From Rubrobacter sp. (GTDB taxonomy: Bacteria > Actinomycetota > Rubrobacteria > Rubrobacterales > Rubrobacteraceae): a stretch of 5,408 nucleotides of DNA. Below, one piece after another: positions 1-5,408 of this stretch. The notes under the pieces were generated by a model that was not told where the DNA came from, made no database searches, and saw only the letters and a list, made by a program, of their open reading frames with translations. Both the position numbers and the translations under genes were made by a program. Positions within the stretch are counted from its first letter, which is position 1, and every line of letters starts with the position of its first letter. Location: assembly GCA_019247245.1 (NCBI GenBank), contig JAFAPF010000450.1:1-5408 (forward strand), given 5' to 3'.

Positions 1-31
1 GAGACCGTGCCTTGCCTAAGGGGCGCTATAG

Positions 32-463
32 GTGATGAACCTCGCGCGCGAATATATGCACCACCGCTCGGGCTACCGGTTCGGGACCAGGTGCTACTGG
101 GTTCGCATTTATGAGGGTGCGCTCTGCGATGCGCCGGTGGTTGTCTGCAGCCCTTCAACGGAGATTGGCGGCATCGATGATACCGCTGAGACGTCCGGGT
201 ACCTGGCCGCGGAGGTGATACGCGAATGGTTCGCGGGTAGGCTACCCGATCTGCCGCGTCCCTTGCTGTGGATAGAGCACCGTCCGCGCCGCAGGCAGCC
301 CGAACGGGGTAGATACTACTTGCTTGCTTTCGCCACCTACCAACCCAAACGAGAAGGGCTCGGCTTCGTCAAACATGTGACCTTGGGTGCTCCCAAAAAG
401 GAACAGCTGACCCCGGAGGAAGTTGCCATCTTGACTGGCGATGGATCTCGGTCCAGCCCATGA
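32..463 (+). CDS. Conserved-looking hypothetical protein, 143 aa
   Basis: I do not recognise the family. The protein is soluble, with no signal peptide or membrane segment. It opens with a basic, aromatic stretch (about residues 8-28, ending in WVRIYEG), followed by a hydrophobic strand DAPVVVCS (33-40), a helix-like segment SGYLAAEVIREWF (55-67), and a strand LLWIEH (78-83). A basic linker PRRRQPERGR (85-94) leads to another strand, YYLLAFATY (95-103). The alternation of strands and helices and the uniform codon use make a real gene likely. The start is either GTG at 32 or ATG at 35; AAGGGG at 19-24 is 7 bases before the GTG and 10 before the ATG, so both are possible. The next gene is convergent. 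The stop codon lies inside a perfect inverted repeat (443-473). Confidence 0.7.
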   Translation: MMNLAREYMHHRSGYRFGTRCYWVRIYEGALCDAPVVVCSPSTEIGGIDDTAETSGYLAAEVIREWFAGRLPDLPRPLLWIEHRPRRRQPERGRYYLLAFATYQPKREGLGFVKHVTLGAPKKEQLTPEEVAILTGDGSRSSP

Positions 464-473
464 TCCGAGATCC
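443..473 (+). terminator. Perfect 9-bp inverted repeat over a stop codon (possible terminator)
   Basis: GGATCTCGG at 443-451 is the exact reverse complement of CCGAGATCC at 465-473, with a 13-base loop that contains the TGA stop (461-463) of the upstream gene. No T-run follows, so a classical intrinsic terminator is not shown. It could be a T-less terminator, an mRNA 3'-end stabiliser or a protein-binding palindrome. Confidence 0.4.
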
Positions 474-622
474 GGGTGAGCTCTACCGAGGTGGTGGTTC
501 AGCGCCGGAAGACGGCATCTCATCTGAGGATCTAGAAAGCACTGGCAAAACATCGCGCTTCTCTAACAAGGAAGAGGCCCCTGGTCCGAGCCTAGGCAGC
601 CCCACCACCGCCGCATCAATTC

Positions 623-1861
623 TCACTCAAGCTTTACAGTCTTGTGCCTGCCGGTCTCCAGGCCGGAACAGTCGTAGACCTCCGTCTCTACACTCCCGTC
701 TATTGGGTTTGGCTTTCCGCCAATTATGAGGTTTACTTCGGAGGGATCGTCCGCGTAGTCGCAAACGCTCTTGGCCACATTCTTGAACACCCGGTCCTCC
801 GGGTAAGGAGGCACGTTCAACTCTTCGAACGACCAGTCGGTGACGCTTATGATGTTTGCACTGTTAGCCTGGCTCTTCAGGGCGGGATTACGGATACTTA
901 CGGGCAGCCTACTCTTTACGGCGTCGCTGATGTAGATTGCGCCGTTCTTAGTGTTGCCGGAGTAGAGCGACGCTGAGAGGTAAGAGTCCCAAAGACCGAA
1001 GAAGCTGAACAGAGGCATGACGCCGAACAGGAGCAGTACCAACCCGTGCAATGGAGAATTTCCAGGAGCCAGGACACACTTTGCCGAGAAGCCTTCGACC
1101 TGCCAGAACAGGATAACGACGAAGGCCATCATTGCGACGTTCCACGGCCAGACGATCGTGTTCCAGTCGTGCCCGAATGGTCCGATAGAGAAAAGGATAA
1201 AAACGTGCATGCCCAGGGCTAAGATGACCGCGATGTTCCTGAACCTCGTGAGTAGACCGATACCGATGCTCGCCTCGACGATTGGTATCGCGATCCCCAA
1301 CGGGTGGATCAGCGCACCTAGAGATCCCGGCAGCAGGCCGCCGAGGGGCTCGACGAGCCAGGGGTAAACGTTATCGACGAAGCTCACGTTCAGCTTCTGG
1401 AACCCGCTCCAGAGGTAGGTACACGCGATGATCAGGCGGCAGACATTCAGTGTCGCTTCACGCTTCGTTGGGTTCTGCTCACCCCACGGGTACAAGGCCA
1501 GGGCGGTAAGCATGAGCAGGAACTGGTAGAACCATGGTTGCCAGCGAGACTGATCGAAGAGGCTCAGCAGGCCGGCCAGGACGACGAAGGCGATAATGTA
1601 CGCTCGCGAGCGTCGTGCCAGGACTATCGCTACGAGGAGGAAAAGGAGGAGGACCAACCAGAGTTCATCTATCGGGGTAGGAACGGTCGGTAGCCCCTCA
1701 AAGATCGGGGTTAGGGGATAGGCGCGAGAAGAGATCCAAAGCTTTGCCGAGAGAAGAAATTCGACTAGAAGCGCCAGTGCCAGCGAGATCTTCAACAACC
1801 AAAGCCGGTCTGCAAAGCCGGAGAGTTTGCTGTTTCCGTGCCGAAGGCCCATGGAGGGCAT
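623..1861 (-). CDS. Polytopic membrane protein, HTTM/DoxX-like, with C-terminal soluble domain
   Basis: A 412-residue integral membrane protein of unproven function. About nine hydrophobic segments can be seen near residues 21-40, 66-82, 86-102, 108-125, 138-152, 184-203, 208-226, 240-254 and 269-290, followed by a soluble tail of about 120 residues (291-412). The segment with CRLIIACTYLWSGFQKLN (141-158), an Arg at the start of a helix and a Gly-x-x-Lys at its end, resembles the HTTM (vitamin-K gamma-carboxylase-like) and DoxX/MauE membrane families. H219 and H231-D232 are polar residues in or beside the later helices. The tail has two cysteines (C367, C398) that could pair outside the membrane. 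The ATG at 1861 lies 16 bases after the DUF309 stop, with only a distant AGGA as ribosome site; the ATG at 1852 is an alternative. It is probably the last gene of the FmdB-DUF309 cluster. The family call is inference; the membrane topology is read from the sequence. Confidence 0.8.
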   Translation of the reverse strand: MPSMGLRHGNSKLSGFADRLWLLKISLALALLVEFLLSAKLWISSRAYPLTPIFEGLPTVPTPIDELWLVLLLFLLVAIVLARRSRAYIIAFVVLAGLLSLFDQSRWQPWFYQFLLMLTALALYPWGEQNPTKREATLNVCRLIIACTYLWSGFQKLNVSFVDNVYPWLVEPLGGLLPGSLGALIHPLGIAIPIVEASIGIGLLTRFRNIAVILALGMHVFILFSIGPFGHDWNTIVWPWNVAMMAFVVILFWQVEGFSAKCVLAPGNSPLHGLVLLLFGVMPLFSFFGLWDSYLSASLYSGNTKNGAIYISDAVKSRLPVSIRNPALKSQANSANIISVTDWSFEELNVPPYPEDRVFKNVAKSVCDYADDPSEVNLIIGGKPNPIDGSVETEVYDCSGLETGRHKTVKLE

Positions 1862-1877
1862 TATATGGAGAATAATC

Positions 1878-2288
1878 CTAGAGGAACTTTATTTTGGGGA
1901 TCTCGGACCGGTCGAACTCACCGACCCTTCCAGGACCTAACTCCTCGAGCTCTTTAAGACACTGCTCGCATTCTCGGACAAGCCGGGCGACGTTTATACC
2001 CAAGGTAGCAGGTTCGAACTCCTTGAGGCGGGCGGCGCCACGATAAAGAAGACCCGTAGCCCCGCGCCAGTTGCCGTTAGCTAGATGGTAAAAGCCAACA
2101 CCGACCTGGAGGATGCCTTGGTAGAGGAACCGTACCCTTCCTGACTCCCGCATCCAAGCTTCCTCAAGGTACTCATGGCACTCGTAGAACTTCCCCTTGT
2201 TGAACTCCTCGATGCCCTTGAGGACGAGATCGGAAACATCTTCCGGGGTTTCTCTAACCGCAGCACCCTCCGCCGCAGCAGCCTCCAC
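1878..2288 (-). CDS. DUF309 family protein
   Basis: A 136-residue, all-helical soluble protein that matches the DUF309 pattern. A helix with FNKGKFYECHEYLEEAW (29-45) carries the family's signature His-Glu pair (H38, E39) and LEEAW. It is followed by the second conserved block, YQGILQVGVGFYHLANGNWRGA (56-77), and then by a Leu/Arg-rich helix with LLYRGAARL (80-88). The family is thought to adopt a four-helix fold; its biochemical role is not established to my knowledge. The start is inferred to be the GTG at 2288, since no in-frame ATG exists before the conserved region. That places the first 35 bases inside the end of the FmdB gene in another frame, so the Ala/Glu-rich N-terminus (residues 2-10) is coded by the same bases as the FmdB Gly-Cys tail. 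Translational coupling with FmdB is likely. Confidence 0.9.
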   Translation of the reverse strand: MEAAAAEGAAVRETPEDVSDLVLKGIEEFNKGKFYECHEYLEEAWMRESGRVRFLYQGILQVGVGFYHLANGNWRGATGLLYRGAARLKEFEPATLGINVARLVRECEQCLKELEELGPGRVGEFDRSEIPKIKFL

Positions 2289-2490
2289 CCACTTTACGGA
2301 CGGGCATCGTGGCAGAGCTGGTGGACAGGGCGGAAGCGCCGGGGGTCACGGAGGCGAAGTTGGAGACCAGACGCCGCGATTCGATCCCGCCGCACTCCGG
2401 ACACTCGGCCGGATCGTCAGCCGCGTTCATAGAACGCATCAACTCGAACTGCTCCTCACAGTCGAAGCACTTGTACTCGTAGAGAGCCAT
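2254..2490 (-). CDS. FmdB-type small zinc-ribbon protein
   Basis: A 78-residue protein beginning MALYEYKC, the typical opening of the FmdB/CxxC_CxxC_SSSS regulatory family. Two CxxC pairs (C8/C11 and C30/C33, the latter as CPECGG) should bind one zinc ion. A Ser/Thr/Ala-rich linker (43-62) leads to a tail of two GGGCC units (about 68-77), a cysteine-rich ending often seen in this family. The role is probably regulatory or metal-linked, but members are poorly characterised. The ATG at 2490 was chosen because a GAGGTGGG ribosome site (2495-2502) lies immediately upstream; an in-frame GTG at 2499 falls inside that site and would add only three residues. It is the first gene of the minus-strand cluster. 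A weak -10-like TAAAAT lies at 2533-2538 on the minus strand, with no good -35. Confidence 0.9.
   Translation of the reverse strand: MALYEYKCFDCEEQFELMRSMNAADDPAECPECGGIESRRLVSNFASVTPGASALSTSSATMPVRKVGGGCCGGGCCG
2258..2287 (-). repeat. Two-copy 15-base tandem repeat within overlapping genes
   Basis: On the plus strand CCGCAGCACCCTCC (2258-2271) and CCGCAGCAGCCTCC (2273-2286) differ at one base and repeat with a 15-base period. In the FmdB frame each unit codes GGGCC; in the DUF309 frame the same bases code the Ala/Glu-rich N-terminus. A 15-base period keeps both frames open. Confidence 0.75.
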
Positions 2491-2494
2491 AATT

Positions 2495-2502
2495 CCCACC
2501 TC
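2495..2502 (-). promoter_or_regulatory. Ribosome binding site that decides the FmdB start
   Basis: GAGGTGGG on the minus strand ends four bases before the ATG at 2490 (GAGGT is seven bases away). Its overlap with the alternative GTG at 2499 rules against that codon. Confidence 0.75.
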
Positions 2503-2644
2503 TCAATAAATAATCGCTATCCTGCTGACCTCATTTTACCCCTTACGGGAAGTAGCGCTGTTACCGCGGTGTTCCATACGCGTGTGTTGAAGCTACTTGG
2601 GGCATATTCGGTACCCATGTGCTTCCGCCGGATAGGTTTTACGA

Positions 2645-2669
2645 ACTACTACTTACTAGTGGTAGTAGT
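2645..2669 (-). terminator. Perfect 8-bp inverted repeat over the lipoprotein stop codon
   Basis: ACTACTAC at 2645-2652 is the reverse complement of GTAGTAGT at 2662-2669, with a 9-base loop containing ACTAGT. The stop codon of the minus-strand lipoprotein (2649-2651) lies in one arm. The stem is AT-leaning and lacks a following T-run on the minus strand, so termination is uncertain. Part of it reflects the Ser/Thr repeat coding at the protein's end. Confidence 0.35.
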
Positions 2670-3266
2670 GGAGCTACCTCTAGAGGTACTTCCTCCGGCC
2701 GGTGCGACGAGGTCCGCACAGGATATACCAGGAGGAGTTTCGTTGGTTTCCCCCACAGCGTGCACGTTTATGTATTTAGGAGACCCGGAGAAGAGCGTAT
2801 CTACGCTAACGTTCGAGAGGGTGGTTGTGCTCACCCCTGTCCAATCTTGTTGTGTAATTACGGTGTTGAGCGGATATGCAACCGGTGCTCCGTTGTCCGC
2901 TCGATCGTCGGCACAAGTACCACCCTCGTGAATGTGGGCAAGGTGCTGGGTGCCGGGCTGCTCTATCTGCGGTAGGTTTTGCATGCTTAACTCCACCTGG
3001 ACTCCACCGTTAGGCTCGTCGGTGAAGGACGCGGTTCCGCTTACCTCAGAGTCCCGGCTTGGAGTGAGGGTGACGTTTCGGCTTGCTAAGCCAGCGGAGG
3101 TGGTTTCCTTACTGCTAGTTGTTGTAGCGGAGGCAGAGGTTGTTTCCTCTTCTCCACCGGAGGAGGAACCTCCTCCCCCGCAGCCGCCTAGCATAAGGAG
3201 CGAAACCGTAAGAAGCAGTACCGGTACTGTCCACTGCGCTGAGGGAATCTTAACGGTATGACTCAC
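2649..3266 (-). CDS. Secreted lipoprotein with Cu/Zn-superoxide-dismutase-like (or CHRD-like) domain
   Basis: A 205-residue protein with a lipoprotein signal peptide: hydrophobic core about 13-26, lipobox LGGC with the lipidated Cys at 29. A Gly/Ser/Glu/Thr-rich tether (30-60) follows, then a beta-rich domain (63-190) and a Ser/Thr tail. The domain contains HLAHIHEGGTC (108-118), which fits the HIHExGxC copper-site pattern of bacterial SodC, and YINVHAVGE (165-173), which sits where the fourth copper His and its strand would lie. C118 and C183 (ISCADL) match the expected disulfide. The region between them (about 119-135) has no His, so the bridging and zinc ligands appear missing. It may therefore bind copper without being a normal dismutase, or be a CHRD-type fold. 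The GTG start at 3266 has a good GGAGG site six bases upstream. It is exported and anchored to the outer face of the membrane. It is separated from the FmdB cluster by about 150 bases. Confidence 0.8.
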   Translation of the reverse strand: MSHTVKIPSAQWTVPVLLLTVSLLMLGGCGGGGSSSGGEEETTSASATTTSSKETTSAGLASRNVTLTPSRDSEVSGTASFTDEPNGGVQVELSMQNLPQIEQPGTQHLAHIHEGGTCADDRADNGAPVAYPLNTVITQQDWTGVSTTTLSNVSVDTLFSGSPKYINVHAVGETNETPPGISCADLVAPAGGSTSRGSSTTTTSK

Positions 3267-3272
3267 TATGTT

Positions 3273-3277
3273 CCTCC
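3273..3277 (-). promoter_or_regulatory. Ribosome binding site of the SOD-like lipoprotein gene
   Basis: GGAGG on the minus strand with a six-base gap to the GTG at 3266; this supports a GTG start where no ATG fits. The stretch from 3278 to about 3397 holds no gene I can support and probably contains the promoter. Confidence 0.7.
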
Positions 3278-3397
3278 GCTTCTGCCCGAGCCATCAACAA
3301 ACGATCGTATTTCCGTTATCCTAGGCGGCTGGTTTAGATCAAGCGCATGCTACCACGACTGAATGGCTCACGATGGTGTTGCCTCGGCGATGGCTTT

Positions 3398-3705
3398 GGC
3401 GACCGCTTCTTACATGGCTAAGGTGTCTGGGCGAGATGGGGGTACTAGGGATCGACGTTTCCGGCAGAGGAGTCCAAGACCTTAGGGCGTTAACTGGAGG
3501 AGCCCTTTGGTGAGGTGATGGCTGGCTGCGACGAAGCAAACGAGGCCTGCACGCTACTCTCTGTAGCCAAGTCGCGCCTGTATAGGTCGTTTTGAAGGAC
3601 CCTTCTTGGACCATAGGTAACGAGCAGGAGCGGTTCGAGGAGTTCAGGCCTGTCAGGGACGAGAACCTGAGGCGTATCGAAGGTGACCTTATCGTGCCTG
3701 AGTAG
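3398..3705 (+). pseudogene. arsC: Broken arsenate reductase (thioredoxin-coupled ArsC, LMW phosphatase fold)
   Basis: Three plus-strand frames joined in order rebuild most of an ArsC. A weak GGDRF-like piece is at about 3398-3409. MAKV (3414-3425) is followed, after one extra base, by LGEMGVLGIDVSGRGVQDLR (3427-3486), matching the 'GxDISGxxSKxL' region. That frame ends at TGA 3511. The next frame from about 3506 reads FGEVMAGCDEANEAC (3506-3550), whose two cysteines (codons 3527-3529 and 3548-3550) have the seven-residue spacing of the ArsC redox pair, known as C82/C89 in the S. aureus enzyme; it continues to YRSF and ends at TGA 3593. The last frame from 3595 reads KDPSW, then ERFEEFRPVRDENLRRIEGD (3628-3687), the usual C-terminal helix, and stops at TAG 3703. 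The N-terminal phosphate-binding Cys loop could not be found. At least three frame breaks make the gene non-functional. It lies just before cynS and may have been read with it. Confidence 0.82.
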
Positions 3706-3734
3706 TGAACCACTGGTCCAAGAGCTGTTATGCT
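3705..3734 (+). promoter_or_regulatory. Candidate extended -10 promoter for cynS
   Basis: TGTTATGCT at 3726-3734 fits an extended -10 (TG-n-TATGCT). A poor -35-like GTGAAC lies at 3705-3710 with an 18-base spacer. It would start transcription about 35 bases before cynS. It is a pattern match only. Confidence 0.3.
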
Positions 3735-3760
3735 TGTCTCCCTTAGAGGGCGTGGTGAGC

Positions 3761-3772
3761 AAAGGAGAGGAG
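3761..3772 (+). promoter_or_regulatory. Double ribosome binding site of cynS
   Basis: AAAGGAG (3761-3767) and GAGGAG (3767-3772) lie 9 and 4 bases before the ATG at 3777. The strong site fixes the start and suggests good translation. Confidence 0.75.
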
Positions 3773-3776
3773 CGTC

Positions 3777-4223
3777 ATGGACCGTAAAGATGCGACCGAG
3801 CTAATCCTTGAGGCCAAGAGGCAGGAGGGCCTTACCTTCGAAAGCATTGCCGAGAAGGTAGGACGGCACAAAGCGTGGATGACGGCGGCACTCTTGGGTC
3901 AGCACCCGATGAGCGCCGAAGATGCCGAACAGGTGGTGGACATTCTCGGACTGGACCAGGAGGTCACTGCCGTCCTACAGGAGATACCGATGAGAGGCTC
4001 TCTAGACACCGATGTTCCGGTAGATCCCACCATATACAGGTTGCACGAGGTAATCCAGGTCTACGGGACAACGATAAAGGCTCTGATCCACGAGGAGTTC
4101 GGAGACGGAATAATGAGCGCCATAAACTTCGGTCTAAACGTGGAGCGGGTAGAAGACCCCGAGGGGGATAGGGTAAGGATAACCTACGAGGGCAAATTCC
4201 TACCTTTCGACTGGCAGTTCTAA
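3777..4223 (+). CDS. cynS: Cyanate hydratase (cyanase)
   Basis: Cyanase converts cyanate and bicarbonate to ammonia and carbon dioxide through carbamate in the cytoplasm, detoxifying cyanate and releasing usable nitrogen. The 148-residue protein has the family layout: an N-terminal helical, HTH-like domain (1-75, with SIAEKVGRHKAWMTAALLGQ at 23-42) and a C-terminal cyanase domain (80-148). The catalytic residues are R88 and E91 in YRLHEVIQVYG (87-97) and S114 in GDGIMSAINFG (109-119), corresponding to R96, E99 and S122 of the E. coli enzyme with a constant offset of eight. The usual end is present as KFLPFDWQF. The enzyme is a decamer in characterised cases. The gene is intact and has a strong ribosome site. 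No carbonic anhydrase (cynT) or cyanate transporter gene is beside it, and no CynR-type regulator is in the window. It stands directly after the arsC remnant and converges on a small lipoprotein gene. Confidence 0.97.
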   Translation: MDRKDATELILEAKRQEGLTFESIAEKVGRHKAWMTAALLGQHPMSAEDAEQVVDILGLDQEVTAVLQEIPMRGSLDTDVPVDPTIYRLHEVIQVYGTTIKALIHEEFGDGIMSAINFGLNVERVEDPEGDRVRITYEGKFLPFDWQF

Positions 4224-4231
4224 AACTGCCA
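4212..4231 (+). terminator. Perfect 8-bp hairpin across the cynS stop codon
   Basis: TGGCAGTT (4212-4219) and AACTGCCA (4224-4231) are perfect reverse complements with a four-base loop CTAA that contains most of the TAA stop (4221-4223). The tight loop makes a stable RNA hairpin plausible on either strand, lying between the convergent cynS and lipoprotein genes. No clear T-run follows in either direction, so this may be a weak bidirectional terminator. Confidence 0.55.
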
Positions 4232-4290
4232 TCATACGTTCTGATGCTCCTGGTAACAGCTGCGCTTGCATGACGAGCCCATGGGAGGGG

Positions 4291-4581
4291 TTATTGTCCT
4301 TGTGGTATGTGTTCGGTTTTTTCCCGCTCAACCCGTTCTTCCCTGGCAGTCTTTTCCTGGTGCTCTGCGAATTCTCTGCTCTCCTTTGCCGTCAGCTCTT
4401 GCGTAGCGGGCATTTGGATTTCGGCGGGTCGTTTTTGTTCTTCGGGCCCCTGAGAGGTCATCCCTGCGCAGGCGCTCGCGCTCAGGTTGATAACGAGTAT
4501 CGTAAGTAAGAGTGCAGCGATCTTGCCTTTACTCATAGCTCGGCCCATCTTCTCTACGGCTCGGTCGCCGTAGTCTAGCAT
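4291..4581 (-). CDS. Small charged lipoprotein, unknown function
   Basis: A 96-residue protein that I do not recognise. After a 15-20 residue polar N-region comes a hydrophobic stretch, IAALLLTILVINLSASAC (21-38), ending in an ASAC sequence that can serve as a relaxed lipobox with Cys 38 as the lipid anchor. The mature part is short, has no hydrophobic segment, and becomes strongly charged (residues 50-90, rich in Glu, Lys, Arg and Gln), probably one long helix. The ATG at 4581 is favoured by a GAGGGTGG ribosome site about eight bases upstream; the internal ATGs at residues 12 and 16 would give a more usual short signal peptide but have poorer sites. The gene follows the antiporter pseudogene by 40 bases on the same strand and may once have been in its operon. 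It converges on cynS. Confidence 0.65.
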   Translation of the reverse strand: MLDYGDRAVEKMGRAMSKGKIAALLLTILVINLSASACAGMTSQGPEEQKRPAEIQMPATQELTAKESREFAEHQEKTAREERVEREKTEHIPQGQ

Positions 4582-4621
4582 AGCACCACCCTCGCGGAAG
4601 ACCTGAGGCCAATCACAACCT

Positions 4622-5408
4622 TCAAACTTCGAGCCTCGATTCTTCTAGGTCGAGGTCGCGTTCGATCTGACGCATGACCTCGTCTCCGATCTCACCCTCG
4701 CTTCTCAGACGGAGCACGGCCTCGCGCTCCGCATCGATCAGCTCGCGCCTGAAGCGCTTAAGGCCTCAGAGCGGGCTTCGTAGTCCTCTTCACCGGAGGC
4801 ATCGGCATCGCGCACTGCTCCGTCATCAATGTTGCCGTTCTGGCGGGCAGTGAAGCGACGATGGCGATAATCGTATAGGTCTCGCATCCGCTCAGCGGTA
4901 TCCTCATAGACCCATTCTTCGGCCTCAAGTTCTTCGATCCGTTCGAGTGCTGGCTATCGTCTCCTCCTGTTCGGGAGCACTGTTATCGTGGAGGTCGAGC
5001 TACCGGATCATGGGCGGAAGGGTCAGCACCTGTACGACCAGGGTGACAAAGATGACAGAGAAGGTGAGAAAAATGATGAGATACCGACCTGGGAGGGTGA
5101 AAGAGAGCGCGAGCGCAGCAGCGAGCGAGACGGCCCCCGCATGCCTGCATAGGCGATTACCGTAACGTTCTGCCAGGGAGGAGAGGAATCCTGCTGGCGC
5201 AGGGGGGCGGCTAAACTTACGGGGGATATAGGTCACTGGGAAGACCCAGGCGAAACGAGTAACGACCGCCGCCAGGCACACGAGCGCCGCGTCCAGGGCT
5301 AGGGTCGTCACTGATACTCCCGGGGGATTCTCTAAGATCGCCGGGAGCTGCAATCCCATCAGGATAAACAAGGTCGAATTCAACAAGAAGGTGAGGACAT
5401 CCTATACC
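4622..5408 (-). pseudogene. Broken CPA1-type Na+/H+ antiporter (C-terminal part, runs off the edge)
   Basis: The intact gene would code a membrane exchanger of Na+ for H+. The visible membrane part (5002-5401) has LNSTLFILMGLQLP, followed by three or more helices including HAGAVSLAAALALSFTLPGR and LIIFLTFSVIFVTLVVQVLTLPP, all typical of the CPA1/NhaP-YjcE family. The cytoplasmic tail is readable in three frames. After an in-frame TAG at 5000-5002 come DLHDNSAPEQEET, then a shift near 4951 into LERIEELEAEEWVYEDTAER. A second shift near 4765 leads into RFRRELIDAEREAVLRLRSE and RQIERDLDLEESRLEV, ending at TGA 4622-4624. A further TAG at 5402-5404 stands where a Trp (TGG) is expected just before DVLTFLLNS. 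With two stops and two frameshifts the gene is dead unless these are sequencing errors. The 5' end lies outside the window. Confidence 0.85.

Noticed and set aside
460..729. Plus-strand reading frame of 89 residues overlapping the first gene by ATGA
   Set aside because: The overlap is attractive, but the second half is antisense to the membrane protein gene, composition is Ser/Pro/Arg-rich, and there is no recognisable domain. I cannot exclude a short real peptide.
2197..3261. Plus-strand frames across the FmdB and lipoprotein genes
   Set aside because: They are antisense to genes with clear domain motifs and have no domain of their own.
3740..3750. CCCT-TAG-AGGG mini-hairpin upstream of cynS
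   Set aside because: A four-base stem is expected by chance and has no link to a known riboswitch.
3339..3762. Two minus-strand reading frames over the arsC remnant
   Set aside because: Both are low-complexity translations opposite frames that match ArsC on the plus strand.
4270..4509. Plus-strand hydrophobic frame opposite the small lipoprotein
   Set aside because: Its Phe/Leu-rich character is the mirror of a Lys/Glu-rich coding strand; there is no ribosome site.
1..5408. tRNA, rRNA, CRISPR, insertion sequence ends
   Set aside because: No cloverleaf, spaced repeat array, transposase motif or terminal inverted repeat with target duplication was found by reading.

Overview
The window looks like chromosomal or plasmid DNA of a moderately GC-rich actinobacterium. 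The protein set (FmdB-type zinc ribbon, DUF309, Gly/Ser/Thr-linked lipoprotein, bacterial cyanase) and the AGG/GAG/GTA-leaning codon use recall Rubrobacter, but that is an impression; no rRNA or marker gene is present to prove it.

Layout. 32-463 (+) is an unrecognised soluble protein. 623-2490 (-) is a compact three-gene cluster read FmdB zinc ribbon -> DUF309 -> polytopic membrane protein with an HTTM/DoxX-like look and a soluble C-terminal domain; the first two genes overlap by 35 bases and the third follows after 16 bases. 2649-3266 (-) is a secreted lipoprotein with a HIHExGxC copper/zinc-superoxide-dismutase-like motif. 3398-3705 (+) is a broken arsenate reductase (arsC, thioredoxin-coupled low-molecular-weight phosphatase fold), readable only by moving between frames. 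3777-4223 (+) is an intact cyanase (cynS) with all three catalytic residues. 4291-4581 (-) is a small charged lipoprotein. 4622-5408 (-) is the C-terminal part of a CPA1-type Na+/H+ antiporter carrying two in-frame TAG codons and two frameshifts; it runs off the right edge.

How it fits together. No single pathway links these genes. The right half combines intact stress or detoxification genes (cyanase, SOD-like lipoprotein) with decayed ones (arsenate reductase, Na+/H+ antiporter), which suggests an accessory region undergoing gene loss. Three genes on both strands (ends near 463, 2649 and 4223) have a perfect inverted repeat laid across the stop codon, with no T-run after it. I found no tRNA, rRNA, CRISPR array, insertion sequence or origin. 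I do not see a convincing new multi-gene system; the strongest non-obvious results are the two pseudogenes and the stop-codon hairpins.
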